Shown here in pieces: positions 1 through 8,753 of a stretch of DNA of 64,000 nt. The position numbers and the translations under genes were made by a program. The notes beneath the pieces were generated by a model. The model did not search any database. It was given only the letters and a program-made list of their open reading frames with translations, and was not told where the DNA came from. This DNA is from CAYMAI01 sp964388445 (lineage in GTDB: Bacteria > 4484-113 > JAGGVC01): the NCBI GenBank assembly GCA_964388445.1, contig CAYMAI010000006.1:124001-188000 (forward strand), read 5' to 3'. Position 1 is the stretch's first letter, and each line of letters opens with the position of its first letter.

Positions 1-1494
1 CGCGGAGTTTTGAACGACTTTGAACCTATGCACCTGCGGCAATTGCGTCGGAGGTCCGCCCCAGCTTTCGAAAATTTCCGCCTGCACGGCGATGGCGACG
101 CTGTCCGTGCTGCCGATCGCTTCAAGTTCGTCGATGTCGTCCAGTCCCGCCTGCGCGAGGTTGTTATCCGCGCCGATGTACACCATGAAAAGCCATTCGT
201 AATCGAACGTAACGATGAGCGGAAGGGTTGTTGCCGTAACCGTTTCCGACGGCTCGCTTTCGCCCGCGACGTTTGCGGCGGTGAGATGAAAATAGTAATC
301 GTTTTCCGGTTCAAGATCGGCAATCGTAAAAGTCAGTGCGGTTTGCCCGGGAGGCGTGACGAGCACTTTTTCCGCCATATCTTCCGAGGCGGACACGTAT
401 AGCCTGAACTCCTCGCCGCCTTCAGGCATATTGCCCCAGAATAGAGTGACGGATTTATCGGTGACGGAAGTTACGTTAAGACCGGTTGGCGCACCGGGAG
501 GCAGCGGAATCGACCTGTCGACTCCTACCGCGTTGCTGGCAGCGTCGGCGTTTCCCGCGGAATCTTTGGGCACTACTGAGTAAGAACCGTCGGGCAAGCC
601 GGTTAGTGAGAACGAAAACCGGATTCTGCCAGCGGCGTCTTTGCCGTTATCCTGCATCGGAACAAATCCGGCTTCGGAGGAAACTCCGCCGCCGAACGGC
701 GAACGGCGCACGGAGTAACCCGCAACTTCGCGCAAGTAGTTAAGGGCGATCGGCGTTATATCTTCGATTCCGATTTCGCCGTTGCCGCTGCCGTCCATAG
801 CCTCGAAATGCGGATTCGCGCCGACGGATTTCAAATAGTTCAGGGCTATCGGTGTGATGTCGGCAATTCCGACGTCCCCGTTTTGGTCGTAATCGCCTGG
901 ATTTCTGTAAGACCAGCCGAGAGATTCCGAAATTTCGTCGAAAGTCAGGTTGTTTACGCGCCCGGTCTGGCCTTCCGGCGGAAGCCTTCGCCGGACTTTG
1001 TCCGAAGGAACGCCTTGGCGAAATTTAAGCGTAGCGAACTTGGAACCGGCATCGAACGAGCCTCCGCCGATGATTGCCGCGCCGAAATCCACTCCGGATT
1101 CGGTTTCTACCGCAAGGAAAAGCGAGCTTTTGCCGCCGGAATCGGGCTTTGCGTTTTCGAAAACCACGCCTTTCGGGCAAACCGCCCGGAAGTAGCACGC
1201 GGTTTCGATTTCTTCGCCGAGCCGTATTTCGATGAGCACGGCGTTTCCGGAAGACGACGCCTCTATCGAGACCGCGGGCGATTTTAGTTCGCCGTAACCG
1301 TCGGTCCGGTAAAACAGAAATTCGCCGAGAGCGGTCGAAACGCGAGCGGGCTGCGGAGCCGTTTCGGAGTTAACCGGGGTGGCAGGCCTTATTCCGCCTC
1401 CTTTTCCGCAAGAAGAAAGCAATGCCGCCAATATTGCGAAGCATAATGCCGCGGCATAGCCGCATCTAACAAGCATATTGCGTTGTATTTTCAC
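1..1494 (-). CDS. Dockerin-like lipoprotein with clostripain-type (C11) peptidase domain, partial
   Basis: Runs off the left edge, so the C-terminus is missing; 498 codons are visible. The GTG at 1494 is chosen because GGAAAAAA precedes it; ATG 1476 is the alternative. A hydrophobic N-terminus ends in the lipobox LLSSC (Cys29), predicting export and lipidation. Residues about 50-145 form a beta-rich segment resembling a cohesin fold. Two dockerin-type loops follow (DYDQNGDVGIADITPIALNYL-like, then DGSGNGEIGIEDITPIALNYL-like), then a small sandwich and a fibronectin-III-like domain. The last residues (WLFMVYIGADNNLAQAGLDD) match the start of clostripain-family C11 cysteine peptidases. The catalytic His and Cys lie outside the window, so activity cannot be judged. 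The loop module is shared with four other genes here. Confidence 0.8.
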   Translation of the reverse strand, partial: MKIQRNMLVRCGYAAALCFAILAALLSSCGKGGGIRPATPVNSETAPQPARVSTALGEFLFYRTDGYGELKSPAVSIEASSSGNAVLIEIRLGEEIETACYFRAVCPKGVVFENAKPDSGGKSSLFLAVETESGVDFGAAIIGGGSFDAGSKFATLKFRQGVPSDKVRRRLPPEGQTGRVNNLTFDEISESLGWSYRNPGDYDQNGDVGIADITPIALNYLKSVGANPHFEAMDGSGNGEIGIEDITPIALNYLREVAGYSVRRSPFGGGVSSEAGFVPMQDNGKDAAGRIRFSFSLTGLPDGSYSVVPKDSAGNADAASNAVGVDRSIPLPPGAPTGLNVTSVTDKSVTLFWGNMPEGGEEFRLYVSASEDMAEKVLVTPPGQTALTFTIADLEPENDYYFHLTAANVAGESEPSETVTATTLPLIVTFDYEWLFMVYIGADNNLAQAGLDDIDELEAIGSTDSVAIAVQAEIFESWGGPPTQLPQVHRFKVVQNSA

Positions 1495-1525
1495 TTTTTT
1501 CCGTCCGACGATATCTGAAAACCGG

Positions 1526-1531
1526 ATTATA
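1526..1531 (-). promoter_or_regulatory. -10 box (TATAAT) for the C11-type lipoprotein gene
   Basis: On the minus strand a perfect TATAAT lies 31 nt upstream of the GTG at 1494. No good -35 hexamer is visible at 16-18 nt spacing, so strength is uncertain. Confidence 0.5.
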
Positions 1532-1747
1532 CCGTCATTCTGCAAAAATCGTACACGGCAAGAAAAATTGCCGGGCTGAGCCGAAAGGCGATGGAGTTAA
1601 AATGTCGCCCGAATTTGACTATATGGCGGGTCTGTGTAAGTGAAACATTGCCACCGCCAATCGTTAAATAAAGGGAATTTCAATTATGTGACTTCGAGAT
1701 TAAATTTATGCGCGTAAACGCGAGCGCCGCCATTGAAGAGCGGCTGA

Positions 1748-1806
1748 ATAAATTAAAAAGCCGCCTATATTGCGATAGCCGCCTTGATCAAGCCTAGCTG
1801 CGGCTT
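1748..1806 (-). terminator. Probable intrinsic terminator after the transglutaminase-like gene
   Basis: Read on the minus strand, AAGCCGC (1806-1800) pairs with GCGGCTT (1764-1758), followed by a T-rich run (TTTAATTT). The loop is long, about 35 nt, with a nested GCGGCT that could pair instead. It starts 22 nt after the stop at 1829. Confidence 0.5.
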
Positions 1807-1828
1807 GGCCCAAGCCCTTGCGGCAGGC

Positions 1829-2827
1829 TCAATCGAGATCGCGGAACGAAAACGATTTTTCGATACCCGAAACCGGCTGGCCGTTTTTCTCGGCATACGG
1901 ATAGACGAAAAAGTTGTGCAATCCTGCCGTTCCCGGAACTTCTATGTCGCGGCACATCGTGAACTCGATTCGATTCTCGCAAAGCCCGCAGAAAAACATC
2001 TCGCGCCTTTCGGGGAACTTGCGCGCCTCGCTTGCGTCCACCGGAAGCCAGCCGTGAGACTCGGAATAAAACTCGCCCCAGCAGTGATAGCCGGAAATCA
2101 CGCCTTCGCCGCGCTCTTCGGGCAGCGGAAATCCGATTATGAAACGCGAGGGTATCCCCAGCGAGCGCGCTTCGCCGATGAACAGCGAGTGGAAATCCGT
2201 GCAGTTTCCGGCGCGCACGTCGCATGCGTACAGGGCGTCTCCGCGACCCCAACCCTCGCCGCTTTTGTCGTACGCGACGGTGTCCACGATATTTTCATAG
2301 AGCGCGCGAGCTTTGGCGACATCGCCCGCAAGATTGCCCGCCACGCTTTTCGCCTCCTCGGCGATTACGCCGTCGATGGGAACGAGCTTGTCGGGCGCAA
2401 GATATCTTAGACGGTGCGATGGGTCGAGCGGTTTTACCGACGAAGTGGATACCGGAGAGAGCGGATCGACGGAATACGCGGTTCTCGTGACCGTAAACGT
2501 GATTGAAATTTTCGCCGGCCCGGATGCGCCGGTCAAGTCGAACCTGAAAAACCGGTTTGCGTAAATATCGGAGGCTTGCACTATTTCGTAGGGGAATTCA
2601 GCGGCAACTTCGTAGGCGTGGATTTCCTGGCGCGCCGTGTCCGGCGGAAGCGGTATCCAAAGATACGTTTCGCCGCCGATTTCCGATTCCGGCACGGTCG
2701 CGGCGTAAGTGAACTCGAAGGTGCGGCTTGCGAAATGCCCGCCGGTATCCGCCGCCGAAACCGGAGCGAAAGCCGCAAGCGCAAACGCCGCCGCCGCGCA
2801 CGCCAATGCAAAAAACATAAATTTCAT
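1829..2827 (-). CDS. Exported transglutaminase-like domain protein
   Basis: 332 residues. A signal peptide (residues 1-25, ending PVSAA) indicates export. A beta-rich N-terminal half precedes a transglutaminase-like (papain-fold) core whose catalytic triad is visible: Cys209 in GNCTDFHSLF, His248 in GYHCW and Asp264 in LPVDAS. Such cores in bacterial exported proteins usually act as peptidases or amide-bond hydrolases rather than cross-linkers; the substrate is unknown. The ATG has a good ribosome site, AAAGGAG seven bases upstream. It is the last gene of a minus-strand run that includes the repeat/HEAT protein 77 nt upstream and is followed by a terminator-like hairpin. Confidence 0.8.
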   Translation of the reverse strand: MKFMFFALACAAAAFALAAFAPVSAADTGGHFASRTFEFTYAATVPESEIGGETYLWIPLPPDTARQEIHAYEVAAEFPYEIVQASDIYANRFFRFDLTGASGPAKISITFTVTRTAYSVDPLSPVSTSSVKPLDPSHRLRYLAPDKLVPIDGVIAEEAKSVAGNLAGDVAKARALYENIVDTVAYDKSGEGWGRGDALYACDVRAGNCTDFHSLFIGEARSLGIPSRFIIGFPLPEERGEGVISGYHCWGEFYSESHGWLPVDASEARKFPERREMFFCGLCENRIEFTMCRDIEVPGTAGLHNFFVYPYAEKNGQPVSGIEKSFSFRDLD

Positions 2828-2904
2828 ACCGTAACTCCTTTACCCGATTCGTGCGCCCCGGCGGCAAACGCCCGCACGGCCTATATTATACCTATGGCGT
2901 ATAA

Positions 2905-5900
2905 CTAATTCTCCCCCGCGAAAAGTACGTATGGGTCGGTTTCGGTGAGGAGCATTTTGCGAAGAGCGTCTAGCGCGGGTTTTATCGCCGTGTAATCGGC
3001 GCCTTTGGCTTTTTGCCACTTGCGGATTAGACGCGCTGCGTCGGCGCGTACGCCCCAATCTTCGCTCGACAGCAGCGACGCTGCGGAATCGGCGGTTTCC
3101 GCGTCGGGCAGTACGTCGGATTTCAAGTAAACGCCTATGAGCGTGCGAAGCGTGCGGGCTTCGAGAAACTTTCGCTCTTCGATTGTTAAGACGCGGCCAT
3201 TGCCGCTCGCCTGCGCTGAAGCGGATTCTGCAATGGGTACTGCGAGAGAATTCAGAGTTTCACTTTCAAGCGTAGCCGCATTCTCGCTTTGGACGTGATA
3301 ACGGGCGGTGTTAATGAAATCGGATTTGACGGTATCGCCGTACACGTTCATTCGCGCCGAAAGCAGGTTTATCAGGGCTTCGCGAACGCTCATTTGCGGG
3401 TGCGCGAAAAGGGGACGCACATCGGCATAGCAGTCCGCCTCCAGCGTGAGAAGAGCGGTGAACGCGGAGCGAAGCGTGGCTTCATCCGTTTCCATGTGCA
3501 GCATTTCCATAAGCGTTTCGTTTGCAGCGGTGCTTTTAAGCTGTGTGAGCACGCCTATCGCACGGCGGACGATTGCCGGGTCACCGGAGCCGAGGCGCGC
3601 GAGAACGGCGTCTTCGGCATCGATAAGCTTCATTTCGCCGATAAGGTAAAGCGCAATGCGCATTCGCGTTTCGTTTTCCGACGCGGCGTTGGTTTTCGCG
3701 AGGTTCGAAATTGCTTCCCGATGGCCGGAATCGGCCAGTTTTTGGAATATGTCGAGGTACGCGCGATAGGCCAAGCTCGACGCGTCGCTATCCATCTTCG
3801 CTTCCATATATGGCAGCACGCTCGCGCCGAATTCCCATAGCCTGCGCCGCGCCTCGGGCACGATGTAGCGGTTGTCGCCGACTTCCCAGCGAATCGCTAT
3901 TTCCCAGAGTTCGTCGAACACCTCTTGCGTGATTGTGCCCTTGTAGAAGCAAATTTCGGGTATTTTCGCCGCGCCGGTAGGACGGTCGGGAGCCGCCGCG
4001 AACTCGGGTTTCGCGGCCTCGGGCGAGGGAGCGACATCTATGCCGATTGCTATGTCCGACTGTCGCCATATTCCGCCGTCTTTCATTATGCCAAGATATT
4101 CGTCGGCGCCCGCAAGATCGATAAGAATTCCGATGCTCGGAAATCCGCGTTCCGGCCTGCCCCAGTTCACGCCGCCTTCGCGCCGCCCGGCGTAAGTGTC
4201 GTTGCCGCTTCTGTCGATATGCAGCCCGACGCTGTTCGTAAGGCCCGTGCCGTTGCAGCTCGTCATGCCCATATAGTGGTCGTCGCCGCCCCGGTCGTGC
4301 AAGATGCTTGCGGCGAAGTCATGGCTTCCGCCTTGTCCCAGCCCGCTGTGCATTACGTAAGTGTCGGTTCCCGAGGCGTCAACGAGGCCGCCCACAGCGA
4401 GGTGGATGCCGCTTCCCTGTCCGTATTGCGTCATTTCGTAGCTGTCGTTCCCGCCGCCGTCCCAAAGCAGTCCAGCGGAATACCAATAGCCCACGCCCTG
4501 ATTGTAAATGTCGCCGAGATACCGGTCGTTTCCCGCCCGGTCGATTAAAAACGCCATGCCGCCCGCGTAGTCTATGTCGCGTTCGCCGATGGCGAACCCT
4601 TGGCTGAAGCTTTGATAGCGGTCGGCGAAAAGCGGCGCGTGCAGATAGACGCCGCCGGCGTGATAAACGTCGTTGCCGCGCTCGTTTTCGCAGATTGCGA
4701 CTCCGAGCGTGCGGGCGAAAGCCTGCGCGTTGCTCCATGCGAAATATCTGTCGTTGCCGAAATCGGCGATGTCGATGGGGTCGGGAGTTTCAACATCGGT
4801 CGGGATTTCCGGCGCGGGATATGCGGAGGCGTCGAGCATTATTCCGATCCCGAAACCGGCCGCGCCTTGCGTGAAAACCTTTCCTTCGTACGTGTCGCTT
4901 CCGCCGTCGTCGTAAAACACGGCGATGCCGCCCGCAGCCGCGCCGAGCGAAACATTTCCGGCATAGTAACGGTCGTTTCCGCCGCCGAGGTCGTAAAACG
5001 CCGCAACTCCGAGTACGGCCGCGCCGAGGTTCACATCAATATCCCGGCAGTCGTGAATGTCGTCGCCGCCCAAATCGACAAACAGCCCGAATCTTCCGCT
5101 GCCGAATTCGGGATAGTGCGCGCCGTTTGCCGAGCCCAGCCGGCAGTTTATGTACCGGTCGTTTCCGCCGGGGTCGATTAGAATCGTGTAATACTGGTTT
5201 TCGTGCACGTCGTCGCCCGGCGAACCGAGGCAAATAAGGCTTTGTGCCACACCGATAACCGTCGGATGATCGCTGGGGAAAATTTCGAGAGGAAGCGATT
5301 TGATGACGTCTATCGCCGTACCGAGCTTGTCCATATACGCTTCGTAAAGGCTTAAAATGGGGATTCTGGAGGCCAGTTCGAAAATGTATTCCTTCGGTTT
5401 GTCCTTCAGGTATTCTTCGACGTCGTCATTTGAATAGGCAGGAAACGGCCTGCCCGCCACTTCGTGCCAAGCCATCGCCGCCGGAAGCTTTGCGCGAAGC
5501 ACTTCATATTCGATTTCCGTGAAAGGGAATTCGACTCGAGTCGATAGAAGGTCGGCAAGGTAGTTTATAAGCTGCTCCCGAGTTTCGATTTTCGGCGGCG
5601 AAGCGACGGGCGCCCAATGGCTTTTCCTGTCAGGCCAGCGAGCGCCTTCCGAGAGAGGACTAAACGAATAGAAGTGCATGGCTTCCGTCAGCGCGGCGCG
5701 AGGCCTGTCGAGATACGCCGCGCCGGAGCGCGAAATCGAGGACTCGGCGTATCCGTCCATTACGGCAGCAATCAAAAGCGGATCGTGCATCATGTCGAGC
5801 ACGATTGGCATGCATTCGAATCCCTTCGCATAGTGTTTGTTGAACGTAAGGTCGTTGCGCGTCATGTTTGCCGCGTGAAGGACGCGGTCCAGCGCGGCCA

Positions 5901-6018
5901 GCTCGTCATCGGTGTATGTGTCGCCGTAAAGGCCGTCCGCGAAAGCCGGCGCCATCATAAGCGCGGCAAAAGCAATCAAAATTGCCAAGCAAACTCTGCA
6001 AAATGCAGCGGTAACCAT
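2905..6018 (-). CDS. Large exported protein with 'GGNDRY' repeats and C-terminal HEAT-like region
   Basis: 1037 residues with a cleavable signal peptide (to about residue 27, MAPAFA). Roughly residues 265-730 carry about a dozen repeats built on D-x-G-G-N/D-D-x-Y followed by a glycine-rich turn ('GGNDRYIN', 'GGDDIHDC', 'GGNDRYYAG', 'GGSDTYEG', 'GGNDSYEM', 'GGDDHYMG'). This looks like a repetitive beta structure, perhaps calcium-binding, though not the classic RTX nonapeptide. Residues about 760-1030 are alpha-helical with HEAT/armadillo spacing (VRRAIGVLTQLKSTAANETL). No enzymatic motif was seen. A weak ribosome site (AAAGGAAG) precedes the ATG. Function is unknown; a surface or periplasmic scaffold is a guess. 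It lies 33 nt after a membrane protein gene and may be co-transcribed with it. Confidence 0.75.
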   Translation of the reverse strand: MVTAAFCRVCLAILIAFAALMMAPAFADGLYGDTYTDDELAALDRVLHAANMTRNDLTFNKHYAKGFECMPIVLDMMHDPLLIAAVMDGYAESSISRSGAAYLDRPRAALTEAMHFYSFSPLSEGARWPDRKSHWAPVASPPKIETREQLINYLADLLSTRVEFPFTEIEYEVLRAKLPAAMAWHEVAGRPFPAYSNDDVEEYLKDKPKEYIFELASRIPILSLYEAYMDKLGTAIDVIKSLPLEIFPSDHPTVIGVAQSLICLGSPGDDVHENQYYTILIDPGGNDRYINCRLGSANGAHYPEFGSGRFGLFVDLGGDDIHDCRDIDVNLGAAVLGVAAFYDLGGGNDRYYAGNVSLGAAAGGIAVFYDDGGSDTYEGKVFTQGAAGFGIGIMLDASAYPAPEIPTDVETPDPIDIADFGNDRYFAWSNAQAFARTLGVAICENERGNDVYHAGGVYLHAPLFADRYQSFSQGFAIGERDIDYAGGMAFLIDRAGNDRYLGDIYNQGVGYWYSAGLLWDGGGNDSYEMTQYGQGSGIHLAVGGLVDASGTDTYVMHSGLGQGGSHDFAASILHDRGGDDHYMGMTSCNGTGLTNSVGLHIDRSGNDTYAGRREGGVNWGRPERGFPSIGILIDLAGADEYLGIMKDGGIWRQSDIAIGIDVAPSPEAAKPEFAAAPDRPTGAAKIPEICFYKGTITQEVFDELWEIAIRWEVGDNRYIVPEARRRLWEFGASVLPYMEAKMDSDASSLAYRAYLDIFQKLADSGHREAISNLAKTNAASENETRMRIALYLIGEMKLIDAEDAVLARLGSGDPAIVRRAIGVLTQLKSTAANETLMEMLHMETDEATLRSAFTALLTLEADCYADVRPLFAHPQMSVREALINLLSARMNVYGDTVKSDFINTARYHVQSENAATLESETLNSLAVPIAESASAQASGNGRVLTIEERKFLEARTLRTLIGVYLKSDVLPDAETADSAASLLSSEDWGVRADAARLIRKWQKAKGADYTAIKPALDALRKMLLTETDPYVLFAGEN

Positions 6019-6051
6019 CGATTTACTTCCTTTGCGCGCAAGGCGCGTGAA

Positions 6052-6810
6052 TCAGGCCTCCCACGGCCAGCGGTCTGTTAGTATACGATAATACGCCGCC
6101 GCGTAGGCAAGCGTGTGGACGGTTTGCATTACCAATACGACGCCTACCGGAATTACGATAAGCGGCACGACGAAAAGAAAAACGCATGTCGGTGCGCAGA
6201 AGGAAATCCAGGCCGCGATTTGAGTTGCATATAAATACCACTGTCTGATGATTATTCCGCCGAACAGGCCGACCGGCAGATCCGGGTCGTCAATCGGCTG
6301 AGGATTAGCGTTGTTTCTTTTCCCCAATGCTTCGGCGATTCCATCGAGAAGAAGTTCCGGTTTTTTGCGGGACGAAAGCCACCATATGCGCTCTTCGAAA
6401 CTCGTGTTTACTTTTGCGAAATTCTGCGGACTGCCGCTGAAAAATTCGAGCATCGGGCTTTTCGGAATATCGTTTTCGCTTAGCGGCGCGAAGAGCAGAA
6501 ACGCGAAGTTATACTGCTCGACCAGGCTCAATGCCACGCGTGCGAGGATGCGAGGAGCGAACATCGCGACGAATGCCGAAGGGAGAAGCAGCGTTAAAAT
6601 AAGCACTTCGGCAAGAATGTAAAGCTCAAGCATATCGTAGAACTTCGACTTTACTTCCTGCAAAATTAGAAAGAGAAATACAATAAAAAGCGTAGCAAAA
6701 ATAACCGCCAATGTACCGGAGAAAACGATTAGAACGCTTTCGCGGCTTTTCCAGCTCTGAGTGAACCTGATTATGAAGGGCCATAATTGTTTCGCCTGAA
6801 ATTCTTGCAT
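6052..6810 (-). CDS. Multi-pass membrane protein, paralogue of its upstream neighbour
   Basis: 252 residues from the ATG at 6810, just after the stop of the preceding gene (8-nt gap). Two N-terminal membrane segments (about 27-55 and 68-95), a soluble middle with E-R-I-W-W-L-S and K-P-E-L-L-L-D-G-I, then RQWYLY and two further membrane segments, ending AAAYYRILTDRWPWEA. The same motifs in the same order occur in the neighbour, so the two arose by tandem duplication. I do not recognise the family and see no catalytic motif. The in-frame extension upstream of 6810 is only the overlapping coding region of the neighbour. Confidence 0.7.
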   Translation of the reverse strand: MQEFQAKQLWPFIIRFTQSWKSRESVLIVFSGTLAVIFATLFIVFLFLILQEVKSKFYDMLELYILAEVLILTLLLPSAFVAMFAPRILARVALSLVEQYNFAFLLFAPLSENDIPKSPMLEFFSGSPQNFAKVNTSFEERIWWLSSRKKPELLLDGIAEALGKRNNANPQPIDDPDLPVGLFGGIIIRQWYLYATQIAAWISFCAPTCVFLFVVPLIVIPVGVVLVMQTVHTLAYAAAYYRILTDRWPWEA

Positions 6811-6818
6811 TTCGATGC

Positions 6819-7610
6819 TTACATCAATCGGTCTTCCCAAGGCCAGCCGCCCGTCAAAATTCTGAAGTAAGCCGCGGCGTATGCCAGCGCGTGGACGTTC
6901 GCGACAACGCGATATACGAAATATGGAGCGAATACGAAGAAACAGCCGGACGAGCAACAGCAAGCACCCCACGCCAGAGTCTGGGAAACGTAGAAGTACC
7001 ATTGCCGGACGACAATCGGGCCGAGACGTCCGACGGGCATGCTTCCGTCGGCGAGCGAATAGGGTAAATCGCCGTGAAGTCCGGCCATATATCTGGGAAT
7101 TCCGCCAAGCAGGAGCTCGGGTTTCATTTGACCGGAAAGCCACCAGATTCTGCTCGTGAAGCTCAAATTTATTCGCGAATCCGCAACCGGCGCGCCGGCA
7201 AAGTATTCCATGAAGCGATTGCGCGTGTAGTCGTCTTCGGTGAGCGGGATGTAGAGAATATATAGCAAATCCAGCCTGTCGATTATCCCCGCCGCAACCG
7301 GCGCCAGCATTTTCGGCGCGGTAATCGTAAGAACGCCCGCCGGAACAAGCAACAAAAGCGCCGCCACGGAGCCGATGAGGATGAATATGCCTTCCGTAAC
7401 CAGGAAAAAAGGCGAGCCGCCGAATTGTCCCGGATTATGGAATTCGAAAAAAAGAATTACCAGCCAAAAGCTGGCTACAACGGCGGGAAGAAAAAAGACA
7501 ATCGAGGCGAAAACGCAAAGCAGCGCGAACTTGTTTCGCCATCCGGCGGCGAACTTCTTCGCGAATACGCTCATCGCCGGCGAATAAAGATAGTAGTTTT
7601 CCGAATTCAA
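6819..7610 (-). CDS. Multi-pass membrane protein, tandem paralogue
   Basis: 263 residues. The TTG start at 7610 gives an N-terminus of about the length seen in the paralogue; ATG 7574 is an alternative and neither has a clear ribosome site. Topology matches the downstream copy: two membrane segments, then SRIWWLSGQMKPELLLGG, VGRLGPIVVRQWYFY, a pair of C-terminal membrane segments and AAAYFRILTGGWPWED. This copy has a cluster of cysteines (ACCCSSGC) in the third membrane segment that the other lacks. Function unknown. It opens a probable operon with the paralogue, the repeat/HEAT protein and the transglutaminase-like protein. Confidence 0.65.
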   Translation of the reverse strand: MNSENYYLYSPAMSVFAKKFAAGWRNKFALLCVFASIVFFLPAVVASFWLVILFFEFHNPGQFGGSPFFLVTEGIFILIGSVAALLLLVPAGVLTITAPKMLAPVAAGIIDRLDLLYILYIPLTEDDYTRNRFMEYFAGAPVADSRINLSFTSRIWWLSGQMKPELLLGGIPRYMAGLHGDLPYSLADGSMPVGRLGPIVVRQWYFYVSQTLAWGACCCSSGCFFVFAPYFVYRVVANVHALAYAAAYFRILTGGWPWEDRLM

Positions 7611-7660
7611 TACGCGGCGATTTTATCACCCAAACCGCATTATCCGGCTCAGCAGCGAAA

Positions 7661-8641
7661 TCAGCGCAGCCCGAACGGGTCGTCGGGCCGCCTGTTCGCG
7701 AACCAGCGCCAATTGTCTATAATCGACTGCTTGAGGCTGTACGTGTGATTGAAATTGAGGTCGCGCTTTGCCGCGCTGCCGTCGAGAACGAGCGGATTTT
7801 GATACCACCATGCGAGCGATTGCTCGAGCGGACCAGCCCCCAATACTCTGCCGATGAGCCCTTTGGGCGCGGTTACGATTTTCGAGCCGGTCGCCGCGAT
7901 TTTGGTTATCCACGCGCCGAATTCCGTCCATTTTATATCGCCGCTTCCCGGCAGATTATAGGTTTTGCCGAATGTTGTTTCGTTATCTACGGCGGCAACC
8001 ATGGCTCTTGCAACATCGCGCGGGTCTATCCAGTCCACTCTCGAATCGCCGCCGCCGAGTATCGCGAACGGCCTGCCGCGGCTTACGGCGCTAATTAGCC
8101 CCAGTGTAATTGGACATCTTGCGAACGGTCCCCACATCGGCGGAACCCGGAAGGCGGTCGCCTTCAGCCCGGAACTGCGGGCGTATTTCATGACCGCATG
8201 TTCGCCGCTGGCTTTGGCGGTGCCGTACGGTGAGCCCGCGGATAGCGCATGCTCTTCGGTGACGGGATTTTCGCGCGGCTTGCCGTACGCCCATGCGCAG
8301 GTTGGGTACAAAAGGCGGGCGTCGAACTCGAGACAGGCGAGCGCGACGTTTTCGGCCCAGCGCATCTCGATAATCGAATCCTGAGGCTGGGTAACCCACT
8401 TGGTCGCGCAGAAATAGACCGCCGCGCTTCCTTCGATGATTTGCCTGAACGACCAGACGTCGTCCAGGTCGCCGGTAATCACCTCTACTTCTTCTTCGAG
8501 TCCGCTGCTATAAAAGGCGTCAGGATTCCTGACGATCGTTCGCACGCCGTACCCGATATTCAGCAGGTACCTGATCAGGCAGATTCCGAGCTGGCCGGTA
8601 CCTCCGAGTACCAGATGTTTCTTGCCCGTACTTATCCGCAA
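7661..8641 (-). CDS. NAD(P)-dependent epimerase/dehydratase family protein (extended SDR)
   Basis: 326 residues. An N-terminal Rossmann fold with GGTGQLG (residues 13-19) binds the dinucleotide; D58-L-D is at the usual adenine-site position. The catalytic pair is Y139xxxK143 in SPYGTAKASGEH, with the preceding YPTCAWAYGK supplying the Ser/Thr-type residue. This is the extended SDR family that acts on nucleotide sugars, sterols or similar substrates; the substrate cannot be told. The only available start is TTG 8641, with AAGG just upstream and a TATATT box seven bases before it, so the mRNA may be leaderless. It is divergent from the inositol-phosphatase gene. Confidence 0.85.
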   Translation of the reverse strand: MRISTGKKHLVLGGTGQLGICLIRYLLNIGYGVRTIVRNPDAFYSSGLEEEVEVITGDLDDVWSFRQIIEGSAAVYFCATKWVTQPQDSIIEMRWAENVALACLEFDARLLYPTCAWAYGKPRENPVTEEHALSAGSPYGTAKASGEHAVMKYARSSGLKATAFRVPPMWGPFARCPITLGLISAVSRGRPFAILGGGDSRVDWIDPRDVARAMVAAVDNETTFGKTYNLPGSGDIKWTEFGAWITKIAATGSKIVTAPKGLIGRVLGAGPLEQSLAWWYQNPLVLDGSAAKRDLNFNHTYSLKQSIIDNWRWFANRRPDDPFGLR

Positions 8642-8648
8642 CGCCTTA

Positions 8649-8654
8649 AATATA
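8649..8654 (-). promoter_or_regulatory. -10 box (TATATT) for the SDR gene
   Basis: On the minus strand TATATT is followed by TAAGGCG and then the TTG start, leaving room for a transcript beginning at or near the start codon. Confidence 0.4.
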
Positions 8655-8740
8655 CCGCACCGGTACCTTCAAACCGTTTAAAGGGGAGTTCGCGACAAAA
8701 GTTTGAACGGTACCAAAGCCGTTCTTCAAAGCGATGGTGT

Positions 8741-8746
8741 TATACT
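8741..8746 (+). promoter_or_regulatory. Extended -10 box (TGTTATACT) for the inositol-phosphatase gene
   Basis: TATACT with a TGn extension lies seven bases (GCGACGG) before the ATG at 8754. No ribosome site fits between, so a leaderless transcript is likely. No -35 match is obvious, as is usual for extended -10 promoters. Confidence 0.55.
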
Positions 8747-8753
8747 GCGACGG

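Larger units (their letters stand above)
1495..1828. other. Intergenic stretch between two minus-strand genes
   Basis: These 334 bases hold the promoter of the gene ending the left edge and a terminator-like hairpin of the transglutaminase-like gene. A 29-codon plus-strand frame at 1708 has no ribosome site. Nothing else was recognised. Confidence 0.5.

Noticed and set aside
1708..1797. Plus-strand reading frame encoding a 29-residue helical peptide
   Set aside because: No ribosome site, and it overlaps the probable terminator of the minus-strand gene.
1784..2410. Long open frame antisense to the transglutaminase-like gene
   Set aside because: Mirror frame caused by GC-rich third codon positions; no family motif and the sense strand has a signal peptide and catalytic triad.
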